A stretch of 64,000 bases of DNA from Pseudomonas synxantha (GCF_900105675.1 NZ_LT629786.1:2480001-2544000); one strand, 5' to 3'; shown: positions 27,218 through 37,982, counted from the stretch's first letter. Numbers and translations: made by a program. The notes: generated by a model from the sequence alone, not told the origin.

Positions 27218-27478
27218 ATGAACGCTCCGCTGCGCATCAACGAAGCTCTTTTGATTGCAGACCGTGCCTTCCAACCCTTCCAGTGCGTGGCCTGGCACGA
27301 TGGCAATGGCGCCCTCAGCCTGAGCGTCATCGACCGTACCAACACCCGTATCGGCAGCAAACAGCTGTCATCGAAGACTTATACCGATCCAGCGCAATTG
27401 GAAAACCTGTTGTTGCAGGCTCGCGCCGAACTCGATAAAGATGGCTACCAGTTGCAGCACTGGGCAATGCCGAAGTAA
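27218..27478 (+). CDS. Small conserved-looking protein, 86 residues, function unknown
   Basis: MNAPLRINEALLIADRAFQP starts at the ATG at 27218, with AGAGAGAAG about 10 bases upstream. There is no signal peptide or membrane helix. The sequence is mixed alpha/beta in style (AWHDGNGALSLSVIDRTNTR, then a helix DPAQLENLLLQARAELDKDG). I recognise no family. An in-frame ATG at 27116 would add 34 residues of poor coding quality. It stands alone between the activator and the HAD gene. Confidence 0.65.
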   Translation: MNAPLRINEALLIADRAFQPFQCVAWHDGNGALSLSVIDRTNTRIGSKQLSSKTYTDPAQLENLLLQARAELDKDGYQLQHWAMPK

Positions 27479-27487
27479 TTCACTACA

Positions 27488-27526
27488 ACAACTTCCAACC
27501 TTTGGGAAACACAGGCTGGAAGTTGT
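27488..27526. terminator. Hairpin between convergent small gene and HAD gene
   Basis: ACAACTTCCA (27488-27497) pairs with TGGAAGTTGT (27517-27526), a 10-bp stem with a 19-base loop. It lies between two convergent stops. A T-run is absent, so termination is only likely, not shown. Confidence 0.45.
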
Positions 27527-27543
27527 GCAGCGAGACTTCAGGT

Positions 27544-28364
27544 TTAACGTGCCGCGAGAATAAACCGCTCGAACGCCTCGGCAGCGCCGTCGTCGATATT
27601 GCTGCCGGTCACCACATTGGCCTGGCGTTTGACGGTTTCTTCGGCCTGGCCCATGGCAATCGATAAGCCGGCCACATGAAACATCGCCGGATCGTTGCCG
27701 CCGTCGCCGATGGCTGCGGTCTGCTCAAGCGGCACCCCAAGGTGCGCGGCCAGGGTCTTCAAGGCTTCGCCCTTGTTGGCCAGCATCGCCGTCACGTCCA
27801 GGTACACCGGTTGCGAACGTGACACCTGGGCCAACCCTTGCACCTTCGGCTGTAATTGCGCCTCCAGCTCCACCAGCAACTGAGTGTTGTTACTGGCGGC
27901 GACAATCTTGTCGACGCGATCCAGGTAGGGCTCAAAACTTTCCACCACCACTGGTCCATAGCCCAAGCCATCGGCTTCGCGCTGTACCATCGGCCCTGAC
28001 GGGTCACGGCGCAGCCAGTCGCCGTCGGCAAACACCCAGACCTCCACGTCCGGCTCGGCCGAAAACAGCGCCAGGGTGACCAGCGCCGCCTCTGCCGGCA
28101 GATGATGAGCAACCAGGATGCTGCCATCCGGGTTGACCAACGTGCCGCCGTTGAAGCCGGCGACCGGCACGTCGATGCCAAAGGTCTCCATCAGATGCAG
28201 CATGGCCTTGGGCGGCCGCCCGCTGGCCAGGCTGAAAAGCACCCCGTTTTCACGCATCGCACGAATCGCGTCGGCAGTACGCTGACTGAGGCTGTGGTCG
28301 GGATGCAATAAGGTCCCGTCCACATCGCTGAGAACAAATCGAATGGGTTGGATCGCCGCGTCAC

Positions 28365-28368
<4 letters not shown>
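27544..28368 (-). CDS. HAD-IIB (Cof-type) sugar-phosphate phosphatase
   Basis: 274 residues. Motif I DVDGTLLHPDH (nucleophile and acid Asp), motif II SLASGRPP and motif IV IGDGGNDPAMF are complete, with a Cof-type cap between II and III. Cof-like HAD enzymes dephosphorylate sugar phosphates or cofactors. It is third in the gnd-zwf-HAD operon; its ATG overlaps the zwf stop in ATGA (28365-28368). This coupling suggests action on a pentose-phosphate intermediate, which is inference. Confidence 0.88.
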
Positions 28369-29884
<1,516 letters not shown>

Positions 29885-29888
<4 letters not shown>

Positions 29889-30868
29889 TTTTTTGAAGTC
29901 TCCACATGGCCACCAAAGCCGAAGCGCATGGCAGACAGCATTTTGTCACCGTAGGTGCTCTGCTGGCGGGAACGGAAACGCGCAAACAACGACGTCGACA
30001 GCACCGGTACCGGCACCGCTTGCTCCATGGCCGCTTCGATGGTCCAGCGACCTTCACCGCTATCGGCCACGGAACCTGAGTAGCCATCGAGCTTCGGATC
30101 GGTGGCCAGGGCGTCGGCGGTCAGGTCCAGCAACCAGGACGACACCACGCTGCCACGGCGCCAGACTTCGGCGATATCGGCAACGTTGAGGTCGAAACGC
30201 TGGTCTTCCGGCAGGTTTTCCGAGTTCTTGGTCTTGAGGATGTCAAAACCTTCGGCAAACGCCTGCATCATTCCGTACTCGATGCCGTTATGGATCATCT
30301 TGACGAAGTGACCGGAGCCCGCTGGGCCGGCATGGATATAACCGTGCTCGGCACGCGGGTCGGCAGACGGCGAACGGTCCTTGGTGCGCGGGATGTTGCC
30401 CATGCCCGGCGCCAGGCTCTTGAAGATCGGGTCCAGGCGCTGCACGGTCTCGACGTCGCCACCGATCATCATGCAGTAGCCGCGCTCCAGGCCCCAGACG
30501 CCGCCCGAGGTGCCGACATCGACATAGTGCAGGCCCTTTTCCGCCAGGGCCTTGCCGCGACGCACGTCGTCCTTGTAGTTGGTGTTGCCGCCGTCGATGA
30601 TCACATCACCGTTTTCGAGCAACTCGCTAAGCGCGTTGATGGTGTCTTCAGTGGGCGCGCCCGCCGGCAACATTACCCACACAGCACGGGGCTTTTGCAG
30701 GCCGGCCACCAGGGCTTTCAAGTCGGCGACACCGGTAGCGCCCTCCTCGCTCAAGCCTTTGACAAAGGCTTCGTTACGGTCGTATACAACGGTGGTATGC
30801 CCATTGAGCATCAGGCGCCGCGCAATGTTACCGCCCATGCGGCCTAGTCCGATAATCCCCAGTTGCAT
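29885..30868 (-). CDS. gnd: 6-phosphogluconate dehydrogenase (decarboxylating), short NAD+-type
   Basis: 327 residues, well short of the 470-residue classical NADP+ enzyme. N-terminal motif [20 protein letters not shown], with an acidic residue at the end of the second strand (VVYDRN), which favours NAD+ over NADP+. Substrate motifs [34 protein letters not shown] and [18 protein letters not shown] are those of short 6PGDH. It converts 6-phosphogluconate to ribulose 5-phosphate and CO2. First gene of gnd-zwf-HAD. Cofactor preference is inferred. Confidence 0.92.
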
Positions 30869-31127
30869 GTGCTGATGCTCCTAACTGCTAAAAAATGTGT
30901 GACATAGTTTATAGCGCAATGAGGCTATTGAGGGTTAGTCCAGAGCGGATCCGTGTAGTTTCATGGCAAAAAAATTGCCATCGTTTCACCATCACCCTCG
31001 AAAAAGTCACACGACCGTAAAAAATAAAAAAGTTCCCTTGTCTCGCAAAAGAATTCAAACTTGCTCCCGACTGTTGCCGGAAACCTGTTCCGGCACCGCG
31101 ATCTACCGGCTATTTGCGAGGTAAGCA

Positions 31128-31304
31128 ATGAGCACAGCACAGATGACCCGCCCGCCACAGACCCTCTACGTCAGCATCCGTCGCGATGAATTGCGTCAGT
31201 TGAAAGACGAGCGTGATCAGTTGCAGCAGGAAGTCCTGCGCCTGCGCCTGCACCTTCAAGCCCAGCTGGAGCAAGCGTCTGATGCCAAGCCCTTACTCTG
31301 CTGA
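31128..31304 (+). CDS. Small coiled-coil protein, 58 residues
   Basis: Reads MSTAQMTRPPQTLYVSIRRD, then a heptad-rich helix (DELRQLKDERDQLQQEVLRL and on) and ends PLLC. GAGGTAAGCA before the ATG gives a good ribosome-binding site. A hairpin, TGCCGGAA-ACCTG-TTCCGGCA (31075-31095), precedes it. Codon use fits the neighbours and the coding pattern is convincing despite its size. The function is unknown; the coiled coil suggests a small oligomer or partner-binding protein. Confidence 0.68.
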   Translation: MSTAQMTRPPQTLYVSIRRDELRQLKDERDQLQQEVLRLRLHLQAQLEQASDAKPLLC

Positions 31305-31461
31305 GTAGGTGCCTGAGCGCGCTGTAAGGTAATACCTACAGAAAACTCACAAAGTTTTCACATTCCACTCCCGATACTCCCGTTCCGCGATGCCGCTCAC
31401 TTCCTGGGCGGCCCGATGTCGCGCGCCTGTGCGCGACAATCATTCTCTGATGGGGCGCTGG

Positions 31462-33204
31462 ATGGCGATGTTCAAACGCAGCACGACGACTGCGAAAGGC
31501 TTTGATTGGGCCGGCCTTGGCTGGTTGTTTCTGTTTTTCTGGTATTTCTCGGGTATTACCCAACTGCTAATCCAACTGACCGGCACCTCCGGCTTCAGTG
31601 GTTTCCGCCAAGCCTTCTTCATGAGTGCGCTATGGCTGGCGCCGATGTTGTTGTTCCCGCGTCGTACGCGCCTGCTTGCCGCTCTGATCGGCGTGGTGCT
31701 GTGGGCCTGCTCCATGGCGAGCCTGGGTTATTTCTTCATTTACCAGCAGGAATTCTCCCAAAGCGTCATCTTCATCATGTTCGAATCGAACATCTCTGAA
31801 GCCGGCGAATACGCGACCCAATATTTTGCCTGGTGGATCGTGCTGGCATTTATTGCCCACACCGCCTTTGCCGTTTTCCTCTGGACACGCCTGCGCCCTG
31901 TTTACCTGCCGCGCGGCCAGTCGATCGTGGCAGCGGTGGCCATCGTCCTGGCGGTTGTGGGCTACCCGCTGGTCAAGCAGATCGCTACCAGCGAAACCAT
32001 GGAATTGGCCATCGACCGTTTCGAAACCCGTATCGAACCGGCCGTGCCTTGGCAGATGATCGTCGCCTACCGTCGCTACACCGAGCAGCTGGACAATATG
32101 CAAGGCATGCTGACCAGTGCCAGCCAGATCCCGCCATTGAAGAACCTCAAGGACAGCATGGCCGGCCAGCCGTCCACCCTGGTGCTGGTGATCGGCGAGT
32201 CCACCAACCGCCAACGCATGAGCCTTTACGGTTACCCGCGCAATACCACGCCGGAACTGGACAAGCTGCGCGACCAACTGGCCGTGTTCGATAACGTCAT
32301 CACCCCGCGCCCCTACACTATTGAAGCGCTGCAACAGGTGCTGACCTTTGCCGACGAAGAAAACCCGGACCTGTACCTCAAGACGCCGTCGATTGTCAGC
32401 GTAATGAAGCAGGCCGGCTACAAGACTTTCTGGATCACCAACCAGCAGACCATGACCAAACGCAACACCATGCTCACGACCTTTTCCGAACAGGCTGACG
32501 AGCAGGTGTACTTGAATAACAACCGCAACCAGAACGCCCGTCAGTACGACGGCGATGTGCTGGCGCCGTTCTCCAAGGCCCTTGCCGATACCGCCGAGCG
32601 CAAGTTCATCGTGGTGCACCTGTTGGGCACCCACATGAGCTACCAGTACCGCTACCCGCAGACCTTTGACAAGTTCACCGACCGCCAGGGCGTGCCCGCA
32701 GGTGTCAGCGATGCACAGTTGCCGACGTACAACAGCTACGACAACGCCGTGCTGTACAACGACTTCGTGGTCTCCAGCCTGATCAAGGACTACGCCAAGA
32801 CCGACCCCAATGGTTTCCTGCTGTACCTCTCGGACCACGGCGAAGACGTGTTCGATTCTGCCGGCCACGACACCTTGGGCCGCAACGAAGGCAAGCCGAC
32901 CGCACCGATGTACACCATTCCGTTCATGGCCTACGCCTCGCCCAAATGGCGCGAAAGCCACGACTGGAGCTTCGCCGGCGACCTGCAGCGGCCTTACAGC
33001 AGCTCGCAGCTGATTCACACCTGGGCCGACATGGCCGGCTTGAGTTTTGACGAGCTGGACCATAGCAAGAGCCTGGTCAGCGACAGCTTCAAACCGCGTC
33101 CATTGTTGATCGGCAACCCTTACGAAACCAAGCAAAAGGCGTTGATCGACTTCAGCCTGATCAAGCCGAAGAAGGCCGATGGCAGTGAAGTGGTGTTGAA
33201 GTAA
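31462..33204 (+). CDS. Phosphoethanolamine transferase (EptA/CptA-like)
   Basis: About 580 residues. Four to five N-terminal membrane helices (LGWLFLFFWYFSGITQLLIQ and others) are followed by a periplasmic sulfatase-fold catalytic domain. The nucleophile is Thr in VIGESTNRQRMSLYGYPRNT. The metal motif is YLSDHGEDVFDS followed by GHDTLGRNEG. Such enzymes add phosphoethanolamine to lipid A or LPS core heptose, altering resistance to cationic peptides. The CptA subtype (heptose) is the closer match by layout, but I cannot prove it. In-frame ATGs at 31450, 31462 and 31468 are all plausible; GGGGCGC precedes 31462. Confidence 0.86.
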   Translation: MAMFKRSTTTAKGFDWAGLGWLFLFFWYFSGITQLLIQLTGTSGFSGFRQAFFMSALWLAPMLLFPRRTRLLAALIGVVLWACSMASLGYFFIYQQEFSQSVIFIMFESNISEAGEYATQYFAWWIVLAFIAHTAFAVFLWTRLRPVYLPRGQSIVAAVAIVLAVVGYPLVKQIATSETMELAIDRFETRIEPAVPWQMIVAYRRYTEQLDNMQGMLTSASQIPPLKNLKDSMAGQPSTLVLVIGESTNRQRMSLYGYPRNTTPELDKLRDQLAVFDNVITPRPYTIEALQQVLTFADEENPDLYLKTPSIVSVMKQAGYKTFWITNQQTMTKRNTMLTTFSEQADEQVYLNNNRNQNARQYDGDVLAPFSKALADTAERKFIVVHLLGTHMSYQYRYPQTFDKFTDRQGVPAGVSDAQLPTYNSYDNAVLYNDFVVSSLIKDYAKTDPNGFLLYLSDHGEDVFDSAGHDTLGRNEGKPTAPMYTIPFMAYASPKWRESHDWSFAGDLQRPYSSSQLIHTWADMAGLSFDELDHSKSLVSDSFKPRPLLIGNPYETKQKALIDFSLIKPKKADGSEVVLK

Positions 33205-33292
33205 ACCTGGCTCGGCGACAGAACGATACAATCATTCTCGTCCAGGCCTGACGTCCTTCATCCCCAGGCGTCTTTGAACCCTGTCCTGTTCA

Positions 33293-33332
33293 GTGCCTGC
33301 GAAGTTAACAAAACTGTTAACTTCGCAGGCAC
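33293..33332 (+). terminator. Strong hairpin after the phosphoethanolamine transferase gene
   Basis: Perfect 18-bp stem: GTGCCTGCGAAGTTAACA, loop AAAC, TGTTAACTTCGCAGGCAC, then TTTGCG. The length and perfection of the stem are notable. It sits about 90 bases after the stop codon. Confidence 0.75.
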
Positions 33333-33431
33333 TTTGCGTTAACTCCCACTTAATAAGATACGGCCATAGTCGCTCCATGATTCTGATCAAGGAACGGCCA
33401 GACACCTATCACTCTTAATGGGAATACCGCG

Positions 33432-33644
33432 ATGAAACTCTCGACCTTGATGCTTGCCAGCCTGATGACACTGACTTCCGCCGCCGCCTTCGCAGAAGGC
33501 GGTTCAGAGCGTTCGAAGGAGTTCTACCAGAACTTCAGCTTCATTCAGCAACAAACTCATGGCGCAGCTGAACAGCGAATGGCTTCCGCCGACGGCAAGA
33601 CCTTGAAGGTCGACACCGTCAACGAGGAACAACCGAACAGTTGA
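33432..33644 (+). CDS. Small secreted protein (possible PtrA-like N-terminal type), 70 residues
   Basis: The signal peptide MKLSTLMLASLMTLTSAAAF ends in AFA-EGG. The 49-residue mature part is charged and Gln-rich: GGSERSKEFYQNFSFIQQQT. The AEGGSER start of the mature form recalls small Pseudomonas proteins with the PtrA N-terminal domain, which respond to copper or other envelope stress; this is from memory and weak. A perfect rho-independent terminator follows. The gene is monocistronic. Confidence 0.75.
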   Translation: MKLSTLMLASLMTLTSAAAFAEGGSERSKEFYQNFSFIQQQTHGAAEQRMASADGKTLKVDTVNEEQPNS

Positions 33645-33705
33645 TTTAATGTTTATTTAATCTGCAACACCCTGCGCCATACTGCTCCGTTGGCAAAGTG
33701 TATTG

Positions 33706-33732
33706 GGCGCCATTTAATGGCGCCTTTTTTTT
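33706..33732 (+). terminator. Rho-independent terminator
   Basis: GGCGCCATT-T-AATGGCGCC followed by eight T. It ends the small secreted-protein gene. The GNAT gene is convergent and starts its stop codon 12 bases further on. Confidence 0.92.
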
Positions 33733-33744
33733 GCAAGGTATTTA

Positions 33745-34236
33745 TTAAAGCGACTTGCTCCAGAACAACATGCGCCCATGATTCGGATCAAAAACTGAAT
33801 CATCGAAACCAAACTTTCGGTACGCCGACTGTGCCAGTTCATTACCTTCGAGCACTTCCAGGGTGATCTTGCAGCAGCCGCGCTGCCGAGCGATTTCCTC
33901 GACCTTCTGCAGCATTTTCTGACTCAACCCCAAGCCACGAAACCTATCCATCACCACCACGTCGTGGACGTTGACCAGCGGGCGGCAGGCAAAGGTTGAG
34001 AAACCTTCAAAACAATTGACCAACCCCGCCGGTTCGCCACCGATAAACGCCAGGACGCTGAACGCGTGTGGGCGCTTGGCCAACTCGGCAGGCAGCTGCT
34101 GCAACAGATCGGCCGGCAAGGTGTGGCCGCCGCCCATCGAATCTTCAGCATAATGATTGAGCAACAGGCCAATGGCATCGGCATGCACGGCGTTGGTGTA
34201 GCTGGCTTGCAGCACCAGGATGTCTGGGGTGTCCAT
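33745..34236 (-). CDS. GNAT family N-acetyltransferase
   Basis: 163 residues from the ATG at 34236, preceded by GAGGAAGG. The acetyl-CoA binding motif is VVVMDRFRGLGLSQKMLQKV (R/Q-x-x-G-x-G/A pattern). The later strand KITLEVLEGNELAQSAYRKF with its aromatic end (GF) completes the GNAT fold. The substrate is unknown. The longer in-frame start at 34257 lacks a ribosome-binding site. Confidence 0.85.
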   Translation of the reverse strand: MDTPDILVLQASYTNAVHADAIGLLLNHYAEDSMGGGHTLPADLLQQLPAELAKRPHAFSVLAFIGGEPAGLVNCFEGFSTFACRPLVNVHDVVVMDRFRGLGLSQKMLQKVEEIARQRGCCKITLEVLEGNELAQSAYRKFGFDDSVFDPNHGRMLFWSKSL

Positions 34237-34401
34237 TTCCTTCCTCGATAACGACAACCAGGGATTCGTTTCCCTTTGAGAGCTGCGATTGTAAGCGCGG
34301 AGTCGGCAACAGATGAAGGAGATTAACTACAAATGCCCGACAGAAATCGCGAAGGTTGAACGCGTCAAAACCTGCAAACATCCCTGAAACGGCGATTTTT
34401 C

Positions 34402-35508
34402 CTAGACGGCGAAGCGTTGCAACTGCATCGCCTGCAAACGGCTCAGGGTGCGACGGAAAGGAAACTCCAGGTAGCCTTCGGTGTAAAGACTATCCAACGG
34501 CACCCCGGCGTCGATAAAGAGCGGCACCTTGCGGTCGTAGCATTCGTCCACCAACGCGATAAAGCGTCGCACGCTGTCATCGTGTACCGACAGCTGCGGC
34601 AATTCGCGATCCCCCGCCACCACACGTTCGACACCGTCCTCGGTGCCACGAGCAATCCGCCCCGCACGCCTTTGTGCGCTGAGGTTGGGGACGTCACCCA
34701 ACAGGATGGCTTGGTAGCGATCACACAGCAGCATGAAGTCCATGGCAGCCAGGGGTTGCTCGCACAGCTCGGCATAACGACACCAGAGCACCCTGTCACT
34801 GGCCTGTACCGCCACGATAGAACGGTGACCTACACTCACTGCCCCGCTGATCACACGCTGCCCCAGGCTTAATTGCTTGAACACCGCAGCCAGCGCAGCC
34901 GGTTGGTTCACCCAGTATCGCTGCATGCCAGCACCGGGATGCAAGCGATGGTCCTCGCCGCCATCCACTGCCACCACCTGCATGTGCCGCTGGAGTGCAA
35001 CGATGCCCGGCAGGAAACGCTCGCGATTGAAGCCATCGGCGTATAGCTGATCGGGCGGCTGGTTAGAGGTGCACACCATCACCACGCCCTGCTCGAACAT
35101 CACCTGGAACAGGCGACCGAGGATGATCGCGTCACCAATGTCATTCACAAACAGCTCATCGAAGCACAGCACCCGCACCTCCCGACTCAACTCCCGAGCC
35201 AACGCCCGCAACGGATCCTGGGTGCCCGTGAGCTGGAACAAACGTTGGTGCACCCACCCCATGAAGTGATGAAAATGCTGGCGTCGTGCGGGAATACGCA
35301 GGCTTTGGTAGAAATGGTCCATCAGCCAGGTCTTGCCGCGGCCTACCGGCCCCCATAGGTAAACCCCGGTCACCGGCGAGCGGCCTTGGTGCAGAGCCCC
35401 ATGGCAGGTCTGCAGGGCTTGCACCGCCCGGCGCTGGGCGTCGTCGGGAACGAAACCTTGCTGGGCGATGGCATGTTGGTAGGCGGCGAGTGGCGAGTCG
35501 AAAGTCAT
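34402..35508 (-). CDS. ZapE/AFG1-family P-loop ATPase
   Basis: 368 residues. Walker A is WGPVGRGKTWLMDHFY. Walker B and surroundings are VLCFDELFVNDIGDAIILGR, and sensor-1 is VMVCTSNQPPDQLY. These match the AFG1/ZapE family. In E. coli ZapE interacts with FtsZ at the constriction site under stress. Pseudomonas normally carries another zapE near petABC or rplM, so this may be a paralogue, as its divergent spelling of some motifs suggests (FRRTLSRLQAMQL end). No operon partner: 165 bases separate it from the upstream GNAT stretch and 15 from the downstream gene. Confidence 0.86.
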   Translation of the reverse strand: MTFDSPLAAYQHAIAQQGFVPDDAQRRAVQALQTCHGALHQGRSPVTGVYLWGPVGRGKTWLMDHFYQSLRIPARRQHFHHFMGWVHQRLFQLTGTQDPLRALARELSREVRVLCFDELFVNDIGDAIILGRLFQVMFEQGVVMVCTSNQPPDQLYADGFNRERFLPGIVALQRHMQVVAVDGGEDHRLHPGAGMQRYWVNQPAALAAVFKQLSLGQRVISGAVSVGHRSIVAVQASDRVLWCRYAELCEQPLAAMDFMLLCDRYQAILLGDVPNLSAQRRAGRIARGTEDGVERVVAGDRELPQLSVHDDSVRRFIALVDECYDRKVPLFIDAGVPLDSLYTEGYLEFPFRRTLSRLQAMQLQRFAV

Positions 35509-35523
35509 GCCCGCCAGTATGAC

Positions 35524-35859
35524 TTACGCGCAGATATCCAGCCGTGAAATCTTGCCCTGTTCGTTCAGCCGAAAGGTGTAGCGCAGCTCCAGCGGACTGC
35601 CGGGGAAATTACCGGAGACAATATTGCTGACCAGCACTTTGCCGGTGCGTTGCTGCACGCTGAGCACCTCGACCCGTGGCTGGTAGCGGCGGCCGGTGTC
35701 TTCCATCCAGCGTGCAATGGCGGCCGTGCCCACCTGATGTTCGCCTTCATCGAATACATTGGCGTCGTCGGCGAAACACTGGTCGATCGCGGTAATGTCG
35801 CCGGTATTGGTTGCTGCAATATAAGCCACGATGGCCGGGGCCAACTCGGGAAAAGACAT
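35524..35859 (-). CDS. SnoaL-like / NTF2-fold small enzyme or ligand-binding protein
   Basis: 111 residues from the ATG at 35859, with AGGAG upstream. The pattern IVAYIAATNTGDITAIDQCF, ADDANVFDEGEHQVGTAAIA and LELRYTFRLNEQGKISRLDI is typical of SnoaL/ketosteroid-isomerase-like NTF2-fold proteins. The ligand or reaction is unknown. It lies 53 bases downstream of, and on the same strand as, a WYL regulator gene, so the two may be co-transcribed. Confidence 0.82.
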   Translation of the reverse strand: MSFPELAPAIVAYIAATNTGDITAIDQCFADDANVFDEGEHQVGTAAIARWMEDTGRRYQPRVEVLSVQQRTGKVLVSNIVSGNFPGSPLELRYTFRLNEQGKISRLDICA

Positions 35860-35912
35860 GGCACAACTCCTTGCCTGAATGATTTGTGATGCCATGCTAA
35901 GCCACGGATGTG

Positions 35913-36629
35913 TCAGTTTTTGTCAGGAGTAAACGGCGCGGACTCTTGCTGCTCCATCAGCTTGCGCCAGCCTCGCAACAGGTCGCTGCGCCTTCCGGGG
36001 TAACGCTCACCCTGGGCATCGGCGCTGGCCACGCGATCGGTGCGAAAGGTGCGATAGGCACCGCGCAACTCGCACCACGCCACGATCACCCGCGCTTCAT
36101 TGAGAAAGCCCAGGGCCAGCGGCCAGATCAGGCGTTGGCTCTGGGTCTGGCTGGCGTCGGCGTAGTTGATATGCAGCTTGGCCTGATGGCCAATAGCATC
36201 GCGGAACACGTTGAGCGGGACGCGGTTTTCCGGGTAACCGAAGCCGGGAGGTCCAGGGAGCAGCGTCGGGTTACGCAACGCCTCTTGAGCCGCAGGGTCC
36301 AACACATCGGCGATCTTCGCCAGGGCGTTGGCGGCGGCGCGACTCAATACGTCATCGCCGCGCTGGTCTACATAACGCAAGCCCAGCACGACCGCTTCGG
36401 TTTCTTCGGCGTTGAGCATCAGGGGCGGCAGAAACAGGCCGCTGCGCAATACATAACCGACCCCAGCCTCGCCAAAAATCGGCGCGCCCAGGGCGGTCAA
36501 TTCAGCGATATCGCGGTACAGCGTGCGTTCCGAGACTTCCAGTTGCGCCGCGAGAATGGCGGCGGTGACCGGGCGTTTTCTGCCCCGCAGGGCCTGGAGC
36601 AACGTTAATAGACGAGTGGTGCGCGACAC
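35913..36629 (-). CDS. YafY-type transcriptional regulator (HTH + WYL domain)
   Basis: 238 residues. The N-terminal winged helix reads RTTRLLTLLQALRGRKRPVT then LEVSERTLYRDIAELTALGA. The WYL domain spans about 135-215 (LHINYADASQTQSQRLIWPL). WYL domains bind nucleic acid or small ligands and regulate diverse stress or defence genes. No defence gene is adjacent; the only partner is the SnoaL-like gene downstream, a common pairing in gammaproteobacteria. Confidence 0.87.
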   Translation of the reverse strand: MSRTTRLLTLLQALRGRKRPVTAAILAAQLEVSERTLYRDIAELTALGAPIFGEAGVGYVLRSGLFLPPLMLNAEETEAVVLGLRYVDQRGDDVLSRAAANALAKIADVLDPAAQEALRNPTLLPGPPGFGYPENRVPLNVFRDAIGHQAKLHINYADASQTQSQRLIWPLALGFLNEARVIVAWCELRGAYRTFRTDRVASADAQGERYPGRRSDLLRGWRKLMEQQESAPFTPDKN

Positions 36630-37060
36630 GTTGATGTCACCAGAACTGGGGCTAGAGGTGCAGCAGCTTAGCAGAGGCTCCTGTCAGCAAATGTCAGTAG
36701 TACGGGCTCGATAGCGACCTTCGAGCCGACCGCTTTCAAAACCTCTAACTCCGTCAGAAATGCCATGAATGTGGGAAAGGGCTTGCCCCCGCTGAGCATA
36801 GATATCTACACAACTTCGTAGCAGCCGACGGTAACCACGATGCGCAGCGAGCCGCTCTTGATCTGCTTTTGATCTTAGGCGCCCGGTTAAACCACGCTGG
36901 CCGGAATTCGACAGGGATTTGGGGGGGGCAAACCGGCAGGAATGCCGGTTTAGCCGCCCCGCGCCATGGATGGCGCGTGGCGGCGCCCCCCCCCCCAAAT
37001 CCCTGTCGGATTACGGGCACACCGAGCCTAAGCGAGGTGCCGAGTGGTGGGGCAAGAGCC

Positions 37061-37728
37061 CTAATGAGATGGTCAGCCCGGCGAGAACCTCAGGTCCACA
37101 CTACTGAGGTTCTCACTTTTCCTGAGGAGGCTTTCTCATGAACAGCGTAACGCTTCTAGGCATCGACATTGGCAAGAACAGCTTCCACTTGCACGGCCAA
37201 GACGCACAAGGCCATCAAGTGCTGCGCAAGAAGCTCAATCGCCGACAGTTGCTGCCATTACTTGCACAAATGCCCCCCTGCAAAGTTGCCATGGAATCCT
37301 GTGGCGGATCACAGTTTCTTGCCAGAGAAATCACCAAGCTCGGTCATCAGGTCCAACTGATTGCGCCGCAGCATGTGAAAGCTTACGTCACCGGCAACAA
37401 GAACGACTTCATTGATGCCGAGGCTATTTGCGAAGCCGCATCACGTCCCAGAACGCGATCTGTACAGGTGAAATCAGTTGACCAGCAGGTGCTGTCGACC
37501 GTGCATAAACTGCGTAAATCACTGGTGAGTCGACGCACTGGAGTGATCAACCAGGTGCACGGATTCTTACTGGAGTTTGGCGTTATCTTTCCCGCCGGCT
37601 ATGCCGCGTTGGAGCGGGTTCCTGCAGGGCCGAGCGTGTACACGCGCTCACAAGGAGCCCGGATACATTAGCGCAAGCCTGATTTACCGTTCATCGTGAC
37701 TGGATAGCAAAAGGTGGGCTGACCATAC
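37061..37728 (+). mobile_element. IS110-family, IS1111-group element, internally deleted
   Basis: About 668 bp. Subterminal inverted repeats ATGGTCAGCCC (37069-37079) and GGGCTGACCAT (37715-37725) sit roughly 8 bases from the left end and 3 from the right, the asymmetric arrangement typical of the IS1111 group. Comparison with the uninterrupted copy of the host repeat at 56.9-57.3 kb gives the insertion point. Full IS1111-group elements are about 1.2-1.5 kb, so the middle to 3' part of the transposase is missing. Confidence 0.8.
37138..37671 (+). pseudogene. Truncated IS110/IS1111 transposase (N-terminal DEDD domain only)
   Basis: 177 codons against about 340 for an intact transposase. The N-terminal DEDD domain is readable: Asp10 in LLGIDIGKNSFHLH, Glu53 in KVAMESCGGSQF, and Asp90/Asp93 in NKNDFIDAEAICEAA. 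Family sequence ends near residue 160 (GYAALERVPA). The remaining residues are out of register, and the C-terminal Transposase_20 domain with its catalytic Ser is absent. Ribosome-binding site GAGGAGG is intact. The product should be inactive by itself. Confidence 0.85.
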
Positions 37729-37982
37729 ATTTGGTTACTTTGGGGCTCTTTTCCAAAGTGACCCGCTGTAAAAGCGGAACCTTAAGTGGCCGTTACCGCA
37801 GCAATGGATATGCACTCGGCCTAATCCAACATGCTGGTCGGCTGTCAGGCCGCCATCGGGGGCAAGCCCCCTCCCACATTGGATCAGGGCGCTGGTTAGA
37901 TAGCGGTCGGCTGCAAGACCAAGCCCCACATTTGGATGGAAGCCCCCGCTCAATAGCCGCCTGCAGTCACCCTGCCCCCAAC

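Larger units (their letters stand above)
36767..37881. repeat. REP-bounded structured repeat, copy 1 (interrupted by IS1111-group remnant)
   Basis: Starts with a decayed REP (GTGGGAAAGGGCTTGCCCCC) and ends with an inverted REP (GGGGGCAAGCCCCCTCCCAC at 37859-37878). Between them lies a sequence also present, inverted, at 56863-57302. Its centre can fold into three stems. The outer stem is GACAGGGATTTGGGGGG with its complement (36910-37007). Inner hairpins are AACCGGCAGGAATGCCGGTT (36931-36950) and GCGCCATGGATGGCGC (36961-36976). The unit is split after GGGCAAGAGCC (37060) by the IS remnant and resumes at about 37729 (TTGGTTACTTTGGGGCTC). The gene-free stretch 36630-37137 holds only this. Confidence 0.82.

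Noticed and set aside
36840..37010. Three-stem fold in the large repeat as a tRNA or known ncRNA
   Set aside because: No tRNA T-loop or anticodon arm sequence is present, and stems are too GC-rich and long. It is better described as a structured repeat.
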